NCBI GenBank assembly: GCA_028565635.1
Contig: JAOXYB010053279.1
Span: forward strand, 1 to 11,423
Reading direction: 5' to 3'
DNA: 11,423 nucleotides
Source: Phoronis ovalis
Lineage: Eukaryota; Phoronida; Phoronidae
Both the position numbers and the translations under genes were made by a program. Position 1 is the first letter of the stretch. Each line of letters begins with the position of its first letter. Positions 1-9,300 of the stretch are shown here, piece after piece. The notes beneath the pieces are model-generated. The model saw only the letters and a program-made list of their open reading frames with translations, ran no database searches and was not told the DNA's origin.

Positions 1-202
1 AAGTTTACCGCCTTGCGGAAGTTGTACCCTGGGTACACTTCTGTAGTACCCCTTACGACAACGACCCTTTCAGCCTTGATAACATATAGGCTATTTTAGT
101 GATATATTTTTAAAAAGTCATTGTAAAAAAATGATAAAATGGAAAATATAAAAACGATTAAGGTTTCCATGCCATATCTAATAGTAGCTTGATATTTCTT
201 AG
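1..202. other. Upstream sequence, unassigned (probably intron)
   Basis: It precedes the first assembled exon, which begins with a phase-1 acceptor, so this should be intron. The first 80 bases are visibly richer in G+C than the following 120 and include gtaccctgggtac, a near-palindrome. No exon with matching phase and a good donor could be defined. Confidence 0.5.
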
Positions 203-349
203 AATATCTTGTCGATAATGGAATTTATACGGTGGGGAATTACTCATTGTCTGGAATAACAGCAACTGGTCGGCTAGCTGTAGAGATTTCTTTCACCTGG
301 GCTTTGTCAAGAACACCTCAAATTTACGTGAATCTTTATGGAGATACAG
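203..349 (+). CDS. Exon 1: first half of H-type lectin domain 1
   Basis: The acceptor is tttcttag at 195-202 and the donor is gtgcgt from 350. The exon is 147 nt, enters and leaves in phase 1, and is open only in this frame (residues 1-48). It carries a beta-strand-rich segment ending FTWALSRTPQIYVNLYGDT, which matches the part of H-type lectins with an aromatic residue, a Pro-Pro or Thr-Pro turn, then a hydrophobic strand leading to an acidic residue. It has no cysteine. It is more diverged than domain 2, and the assignment leans on the adjoining exon and on domain 2. Confidence 0.75.
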
Positions 350-3300
350 GTGCGTAAAATTATACGCTTCACAAATTGAAATTGATAACGTTATTTGCCA
401 ATCTCATGAATCTGTATCTAGTTTAAAACGTGCATTTCTAGTATGACATTAGGACTGTGTTCCTGTTCATTTTTATAATTTTAAATTCTCCCGGTTTAAA
501 CTACGGTACAGAATAAGAATGTAACCTACGTTTAAATTGAGCTGACGTGTAATAAATGTAAAGCAATTCAAAATAAGCAAAATGAGAGAGTGAGAGATAC
601 TAGGTATATTTATATTCTTACTTATTAGCTAAAAGCGATCAATTCGAGGGGCGTTTACTGCATGCAACCTCAAACAGTGTCGTGGTTGGTATTATTCGAA
701 CGGATTCAACTAGCAAGATGTGGGCACAAAAATATGTGAGAGCGCTTTGGAAAGCAGGTGAGTTTTCTATACATATCTAATCTCCTATACAGTGTAGACA
801 GGTTCGGGTTACTTTTTCTGCCTACCATTTAGGTTTATGGTTATATTACGTAAGTACATATATGCGGTACTAGCTGCTACCGGCCGGGATATTATTATAT
901 TTCACATTTCAATTGCTGCACCTGAAATTTTAAAATCACACACGCACATAAGCATGTATGAGAATTGTAGCGATATGTAGCATGGCATATTAGCTTTTTA
1001 ATTTTATCAAAATTTAGCTTTATATTTACTTGAAAAAACGGAGTAAATCATTCATTAACATTGAATATTCATATCAAAACCAGCGTTGGTTATTTATTAG
1101 ATATTCGAATAATCATTTGTGGTTTTGCACGTTTTCTTAATTTTTGGCATCTTTTCAATTAACGTATATTAATGGATCTTCCAAATTTTGCCAAGTTGTA
1201 TCTCGCAGACGGTTATTATAGGGGCATGGCATGCAATTGATTTCCGACATTCACAAGATGAACGAACCATTGTTGAATTTGATGTCAAAAGGTCGTTTGA
1301 AGGTCAACGTTTAAATTTCTGAAATTGCACAAAATGTTCCAAAATGATGCTATCAAATTAAAATGGAAATATTATGGTCTTTAAATATAATAAAGCAATC
1401 AAAATGACCTTTTAACTCCAAATCATTATATGAAAGCTTTTGAACAATTTTGAATTGATCTCCTTTTGACCTCAAAGTCCACCCTGGGGATGTCAAGTAC
1501 CATGACCTAACTGTAACTACCTTCGAATTGTAACTACATTCGAGTAACATTTTACTGACAATTGGAAGATTCACAACTTAATTGAAAATAAGAATAAAAT
1601 TAAATGTTTGCCTGCTATTTTTGAATTCCTAGCTATTCAACAGAGCAATCAAACTTGTCTCTTAGTATGCCAATACCTTTATTGTGGAACGCTTTAAGCA
1701 TTTTTACAAATTTGGCCTTAGACCTCCAATTGACCTTCCAACCTCAAGGTCAGCAATAGCCCGCCCAGCAAATTCTCAAATAATGTGCCCTTGTCTTGGA
1801 GGCGTACATACATGTAGCTTGTTGAAAATGGGAAAGAACAAAAAAAACAACAATAGGCTTGCTTACCTTATAACAAAGAAGAACGCCCCCAAGAAATGCC
1901 TCTCTCAATTTTTATCTGTCGAATTTCTCGAATATCTAATAAATAACCAACTTCATGTTTGAATATCTCGAAATTTGCAATATATAATCAACTTTAAATT
2001 TAAATCTCCCGAATCTCTCGAACATCTAATTAGTAACCAACTTTATATTTAAGTCTCTCGAATATCTAATACATTAATAATTAAGTAATCAGCTTTACGT
2101 TTTTCGTGTTAATTGTGGTTCACTCATGGAAGTACTGCTGGCAATGCATGCGGTTATAACGTTGCAAAGTTTACCAGTTATTTTTTACACTTGCAAACTT
2201 TTCAGAGGTGGGAAATCAACCCGAAGTGCGGGTTCAGCGAGGCATCTATCACTGGGGAAATTCAGGGGGCGCTATTTCCATGTCTACTAACGTTAATTTT
2301 GAAACGCAGTATCCTTCACCGCCACAGATGTCAGCGGCATCTATATGTAAGTTTCATATCTTCAATAGTTTTATGAAAAACGTTTGTTGAAGCAATAGAC
2401 AAAAAAATGTTTAGTTACATGAAAACTAATTTTTGGTACTTCAAAAGAATGAAATACCGAAAGAGCTGTAATATATCACTGAGCTATTCTACTAATTTAT
2501 AAATAGGTAAATCCGGTTCTATATTTTGTTCTTCATATATTTAGTACTTGCCGTATGTAAATGACAAAAATTCATTATAAAACTAAATGAAGTTCTTCGT
2601 TATTTATTCTAGGTGCATTGGATAACACTGATGTGGACAAAGAGCTTGTGTTTACCACGACTATTACTTCGGTTACAACCACTGGATTTTCTGCCACAGT
2701 GTCGCATAGTCAGGCGTGGGGATATTCTCCCTGTCACATGTATTGGATTGCAGGTAAAGTTACCTGGTTATAAACAGTTTATATGTAGGAGTTACTATTT
2801 CTTATACAAACACTACATTGCAGTGTGTGTTTGTATAAAAGAACAAATTAAGAGTATTATCTCAGCACCAAATCAAAATTCTAATACATTATATTATTAG
2901 CTACCTGACTTTAATTAGCATTGTAAAGTAAACACAATTATGCTGTCGAAAAGTGTTTAGCCAGGCTCAATCGCTTCACAAAATGCGCACAAAAGATTGT
3001 ATAACAAAATAGGTGTGTTTTAGACACTGTGTTACCAGTGCTTGAGATGTTATTTTCCCAGTCTATCGAATTTGCCAAAATGTCCTGCGTGTCAACCACT
3101 GCTCTACTCACTGCGATGTGTGTAGAGGCCATCGTCATCAGAGTGACGTGTCTTGTCTGGTTGATTATCAATATTTATTACGTTCTACAGTTTATTGGTA
3201 TCGTATAACTGGGCTATATATATATATAGATAGATATATATATATATATATATATAGATAGATAGATATATATATATATAAATATATATATATGGTAATA

Positions 3301-6300
3301 GTATAGTAACATTATAGTAGCATTACCATCAATCAGCACCATTTACCATGGGGAACGTTGTTTGCCGCTGCTCACATAGACCACATAGAACAGGGCATGA
3401 TTCACATAGAAACAGTCGATGCAGTGGTGCTTTGGATACTTCTTTTTAGGCTGGGCTGATTTTTTCTGCTTCAAGTTTGTTCTTTGGGGCTCTGCCCCCC
3501 AGTGATTAGTCATCTGCCTGATGCACTGGCTGTTACACCCTTTTCGATAAATCCACTTAAATTCAGCTAATTTCTCTAATCCTTCCAAGTGGTCAATATT
3601 GGACCAAGTTTGAGGGAAGCAAAGTTATCCATTATTTATAGGGGGTCTATGCTCTATAAAGAAAGCTGTAACTAGCTCAGAGGACATAACATTGTACTAT
3701 GCGAGAAGTGTATACTTTTTGCGTGAACGGTAAATGGGCCTTTTTTCGATACATGGTGATTGGTGAAGGTAGCTGAAAGTAGCTGGCCATGGTGAAACCG
3801 TGAATAAGTGAGATTTTATAGCGTGAAACGTAAAAATATGTATAAAGACCATTCTTGTTAACACTTCTGAATCATTAGTTAAAATTTGGTTGATTTTAGA
3901 AATATAAACATTCAAGGTATAGGTAGAATAAGTACCATATCAAGGACATAATACCTAGCTGGGTACTCTCTTGTATGATTCATAGCTGTTTTAATTTTTG
4001 TTATATAGTTGCTGCCGGGAGTAGCAATGGTATAAATAGGTTATATTTTGTACATTTCCAATAAATGGGCAGTCTTTTATTGCCACATTTTCATCTTGTC
4101 ACTGTTCTGAGAGACCAAGGATAAAAACAGAGACATGACCTTAATCAAAATTATAGACTTGTTGCTTGTAAAATTAACATGTTTGAAATATATCTTTGTT
4201 CAAATTATGCCCAAGGTATCAGAGAGCAGGAAAAAGCTTATGAAAATCCAAATTTGAATGGTGAACAGCACCATTTACTTGTGAACGTGAATGAGGTTTA
4301 GAAATTGCTGGTGAATGCTGAATTCACTTTTTTTAAGTTGTGAATGGTGATATGTGAGGGTTATACATTCCCCTCATTAAGGGGAGGTAACTACTTTATG
4401 TATGTTAGCTTGTACATGTAGCCCTATATATCATACTTGTTGCACTACGTTTACATTACTAATTATAATTTATTAGGAGACATATATAATGTATAAATAC
4501 ATTAAGTCTACTGTGATGTGGCATTGTATATGTTATCAAACAACTGGACTCTTACTTTACGAATATTAACACATTGTATGTATTAGATATTATGCATACG
4601 TCTAATATCTCACAGAATCTATCTTACATTAGTTACCATAAACAAGCGAATGGCATATCTTTACTTTGAAGGTATGAAGAGCCGTGTCGATTTAGCACAG
4701 GCTAATTGGTTGGTGTTTGAGCAATAACCTGTATAATCCTGATAATGACAAAGTAATGTAACTTTGTAATTTATTCAATTCTACTTGGCAACAGATTAAT
4801 TATCACCAATATGCTCAGCTACTTTTAAAAATTTACAGATATGTACACAAATGTTGCTTTAGCCAGCAATGGCGGACAATGCACAGGTTACTCTTCTCAA
4901 TTGAACAGTCATGATGGTGTTTATGTTTGTGGTAATGCTGTTGACGACAACCCCGGGGATAGCGCATCCACAGCATGGGCGTCAGAAACCGATTTAAGTA
5001 AGTATTTTTAATATCAACTGTATTCTACCTGCTGGGATTATACAGTTGCTGTTAACGAAGTGATGGGGTAGTGAGATGGGCGTACTCCGGTATAGATTCC
5101 ATTAACAGATACTAACTAGCTAGTATAACCCGGGGATGTACAAATGCAATATTTTTATTTATATCAAAAAGCAAGGCCTATTATATTATTTTGGTATAAA
5201 CTGTCTCAGAACTGTGACTTGATTGTATCATCAGTTTATTATCTGATTACTCAACTCATTTAAGGCTTAAACGCTTGGATACAGATAACGTTTGACCGAA
5301 TATACACTTTGGTAAAGGGTCGAGTCCTACAACGTCCATCATCAGGAGACCAGGCTAAGACAATGGAATTATTATTTATGGATAACAGCATTCAGTCGGT
5401 AATTCCTTTTAATACCAGAAGTTAAAACAAAGTCTCTTTTCTATCGTAAGACCAACATTGATGTCTTATCTTGTCACCTAGTGATCAAGTATCGATGTAG
5501 AGAAACAGCCAATCCGACATTGCAATAAAGTAACTACTGCAGAAGTCATTACTAAGAAAAACGGGAAAATGGGATATTCATTTTGCAATGTAATATTGCC
5601 TTCTCTCTGCAGTATTGTCTTCCTTTTTACCTTTTTCTAACGGCAAAAAGAAAAAGATCATTTCAACATTCCATATAGACTAATGTTAGCAGGCTCTGTA
5701 ATTTAAGATCATAGTGTGTAATTTTCCTAAAGAATAATCCAAAAGATTTGTCTAAAAAGTTTATTTTCCTTTGGATTTAAAGGAGAAAATAATCTTGCAG
5801 TCTTAGCTTTGAATTTGAAGGAGAAAAATATATAGCAGTCCTAGCTTTACAGTACTATAATGCATTTGTAAAAAAACCCTTCAATTATAATGTTTCTAAC
5901 GACTGATGTCAGTCTACACTCGATAGCCCTATATATGGATTGTAATGTTTCCTATCTTTAAACATAACATTTACTTTGTGTTATTCTTACCAAATAAACG
6001 CATTTAATTATAAATTAAAGGATTACTTTCTGTTTTAAGGTTAATCTTATTAATAATAGTTATCCTGAATTTGACGAATTTTACATCACACCTGCTCAAA
6101 ACACTAACAGAGTGAAGTTGACAATCACTGAAGTGTACCTTTGTGATAGATGTGGTTTTTGTGAAGTTCAATTCTATACCCCAATTAGTAAGTATTATGT
6201 AAAGTGTCTCCAATAAACTGTTATAATTAGCATTGGTAATATTTGAATGGCATTCGTAAAATTAATCGGGTTGAAGTGTTTGTTTTCACTGACTCTATGA

Positions 6301-9300
6301 AACGTAGATAAAAAGTTTTATCTAAATCAATATTTGCATTTTACAGAAAAAAAAAATATAAACGCAATATACGCAACTTTGTGTTACATGTAACCCCGTT
6401 ATTGTGTTTAAGTTTTTTTTCTGTATATTATAAACCGTATAATTTGCACATGAAAATATTGGGATGGAAACACATAAAATTTTAGCACATTTTGTATTCT
6501 AATTTAGCGCCCACCACTAAAGAAACGGATGTTGCTTCATTGTTACATGGTGGAAAAATTATTGGAGTATCAACAATGAACAGTTCTGAATTCATTGGAA
6601 AATATGCATTAGACAGCAATAATGAGCCAATGATATATGGAAACGGGAAATCTGATATTTCGTCTTACTTGAGCTGGATAACTACGGCAGATGGAGCTGA
6701 TGTTGGAGCTTGGATCAGCGTATTGTTTGATAAGAAGTATACAATTTCAAAAACCCGGCTTTTCCAGTATTTTAATTCTGTAACGTCGAATCGTTTGGTA
6801 AACTTGCTTTTGGAGTTCAGTGACGGCAAAACACAAACAGTGAGTCACTAATGACAACATGCAAACATGTAGTCAATTAAATAATTTACTAATACTACTC
6901 AATAGGAAAAAGTGAAAGCTTAAAAGGCATATTATATTTGTAATTACATAGTTTTGGTAAGGATTAAGGATTATGAAAAGTATAAATTTATGACGTAGTT
7001 TATATATTATATCAACGTACTTTATGTATACCAATATTTACACCAAACGATAACAGCCTGCAAGCATGTTTCTTAGCAATGACTTTCAGAAAGCAACTCA
7101 ATTAAAATTGGCATCTAAATTAATAGGAGGACTATGATTGTAAGCTTAACTGCATATATACAAACAGCCCGGTAAACAGTGACATCTGCAAATAGCATTG
7201 TAATATATACTTCATTTCTTAAATACAGTGCCTAATTTTGTTTTTATAACCGTTATGATGGTCTCAGATATGGTTTCCCATAATTATCACAATGCCCAAA
7301 ATATTTATTCCCACACCTCATCTTGTGTCGGTATTTTTATGTTATAGGTCACTTTAGGTGATGCGACAACCACGTGGGAAGTATTTACCATAGCCCCCGT
7401 TACCATTACAGACTGGGCAAAAGTTAGTGTTATAAACTTGTTTGCCTCAGACCAGTTTGGATTTAGAACCATTGAATTTTATACATCCGAAGGTATTTAC
7501 ATCAAATTATGGTTATATATATATCATTTTGCGTCTCTGTTTCTGCGTCATAGTTCGTCTAGTACGGATGCATTGCTTTCGTTTATTTTGGTTTCTCTCT
7601 CTGCGGGGCCATGCAAAGTGTTCAATTTGTAAGTGGCTTTAACTTTACAAAAATTAAAATAAATCACATTTGTAATTCTCGATTTTATCGAAAATTGGTA
7701 GCGAAGAGTTCTGTCCAAGCTACCAAATCACATATTCTTTTTACTTTGTTCCCGTACCTTCTCCCCCTCTCTTTTCTTTTGTTTGACAATGAGAAATAAA
7801 AGTGTTTTTTTGACTAAAGTTATTATCATCTAGTGGAAATGCCTGTGCAGATCAAGCTCAGTACTGACAAATGTACTAAAAAAACAACTCCACAAAAAGT
7901 AACAGGTTTTTATTTGTGGAAATGTCTAATGACAGCATTGCAGGACTGTAGAAAATTGTAAGGTACAGAAGTAGTAGCCAAAACACAACAAACAAAGATG
8001 TACATAAAAACGATGCAAGTTTTATAACCAACTATGTAACTGACTATATAATAACCGATTTTTTAGATCAAGTATCTGGCTATGAAAACATTGCTACTAA
8101 AGCCAAGGGAGCAAAATGTACCGGTGCTTCGTCTGAATATGACGAACGCTTCCTCTGTAAATATGCCATCGACGGCAATTTGCTAGACGGTTCTTATTCA
8201 CAGTGGGCGACTAATGGCGAAGGTGTGGGTGGCTGGATGAAGATTGAGTTTCCTAGACAGTATGCTATAGCCAACGTTAGAGTTCTACAGAGATCCGGTG
8301 CATGGGAACAGATTCAAATGATAAACATGGATTTTAGTGATGGCGTAACTTTCGCGGTAAAATGTTTGTACTGTTTTACTTGATCATCCCGTGAATTTGA
8401 GTATTTGATACTTCGGAACCGTATATTGTGTAATTAATTAACTTGTCCTGTTTTTTAAGCAACGGGACTCCTAGATCCTACCATTTTGTCTGTAGAATCG
8501 TACATGTCTTTAAGGAATATTGCTGTCAGTGCCATGAGCTTGTATGTTTTTATATTATCAGCTATCTTTAACTCAAGATCTGAGTAATTGGGAAGGCTTG
8601 GATTTTGCACCTACTCCACTAGCTACATGGGTTAATGTTAGCATCACCGCTACATACACCACGTGGAATAACGGCTTTAAGGAAATTGAGTTCTACACGA
8701 TAAAAGGTATTTTCTGGCTCCTGACACTTTATTTATCACGCAGACCTAGTCATTTTACCTCAGTAGCGAGATAAGGCCAGTGAATCTCATAAAAATCAAT
8801 GTCAAACACTACCTACACAAATTAGCGTTCACTGTCCTAGCTACAATGCGTATACTAATTGACTGTAATATGTACTTGATTAAGATTGGTTAAACAACAA
8901 TCTTCATTATGTGAAATATGATATTTCCAGAACTTGACGAATACGTAAATGTTGCCTCTAAAGAAAATGGTGCCACGGCCTCGTGCTCCTCTCAAGCTGA
9001 TATTCTGTATCGATGTGAAGCAGCAATAGATGGACAAGATAAGTTTGTTACAGTAAACGGTGTCGGCTCCGAATGGGCGTCCAACGGCGAAGGTTAGAAA
9101 TTATTAAAATAAGGAAAAATTATTATGTGAATATTCGTTAGTTTTCCGTACCTTCTCGACTAACGTCTGGGCCTAACCATAGTAAAGTATATTCCTTCAA
9201 TTTAACAAGAGCGAAATAAATACATGCATGTCATTTTAAAAACATTTGACCAATCGAGATCAGCTTTTCTTCCCGTTTGATTAGCCTACATTTATCTAAA

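Larger units (their letters stand above)
758..2205 (+). other. Intron 2 (1448 bp), repeat-bearing
   Basis: This intron separates lectin domains 1 and 2. No conserved coding segment with usable splice sites was found. Open frames at 1353-1574 (minus) and 1684-1962 (plus) resemble no protein I know and lie in repeat-like sequence. The intron holds a 24-bp inverted repeat pair (1085-1108 and 1928-1951), a degenerate tandem array (about 1925-2100) and a cluster of TGACCT/AGGTCA-like words (1300-1752). Together these suggest a decayed non-autonomous transposable element. Confidence 0.7.
2754..4838 (+). other. Intron 4 (2085 bp), the largest in the window
   Basis: It lies between the lectin and discoidin-like parts of the protein. 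Splicing 2753 directly to 4839 keeps phase and gives a sensible domain boundary, so no exon has to be postulated inside. It contains a GC-richer patch at about 3000-3175 with a splice-competent candidate mini-exon, a TA/GATA microsatellite (3215-3293) and a repeat-like block (about 3334-4390). The minus-strand open frame 3343-3588 matches nothing I recognise. I see nothing definable from 4391 to 4838. Confidence 0.7.

Noticed and set aside
1-90. A partial upstream exon at the window start
   Set aside because: Two frames stay open for about 90 bases, but no donor with phase 1 and lectin- or discoidin-like residues could be found.
1353-1962. Open frames 1353-1574 (minus) and 1684-1962 (plus) as small genes
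   Set aside because: Both lie inside intron 2 in repeat-rich DNA, with low-complexity composition and no familiar protein pattern.
2113-2376. Open frame of 87 codons overlapping exon 3
   Set aside because: It is in a different frame from the H-type lectin sequence and has no domain similarity. It is a shadow of exon 3.
2938-3171. Minus-strand open frame of 77 codons
   Set aside because: It is antisense to the GC-richer patch of intron 4. It shows no known motif and is probably chance.
3486-3499. ggggc...gcccc stem as a terminator or structured RNA
   Set aside because: It is only five base pairs, with no U tract and in a eukaryotic intron. A bacterial-type terminator makes no sense here.
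3343-3588. Minus-strand open frame of 81 codons in a GC-richer patch with several Cys/His and Lys residues
   Set aside because: It has no recognisable domain, no splice partners were found, and it sits in a repeat-like block. It could be a mobile-element fragment but cannot be supported as a gene.
4585-4610. 8-bp inverted repeat with a 10-nt loop (agatatta / taatatct)
   Set aside because: A short AT-only stem like this is expected by chance in such AT-rich intron sequence.
6492-6507. ATG at 6492 as a translation start for a stand-alone protein
   Set aside because: It lies before the acceptor of exon 8. The repeat's phase, and its join to exon 7, place the exon start at 6508, so the ATG is intronic.
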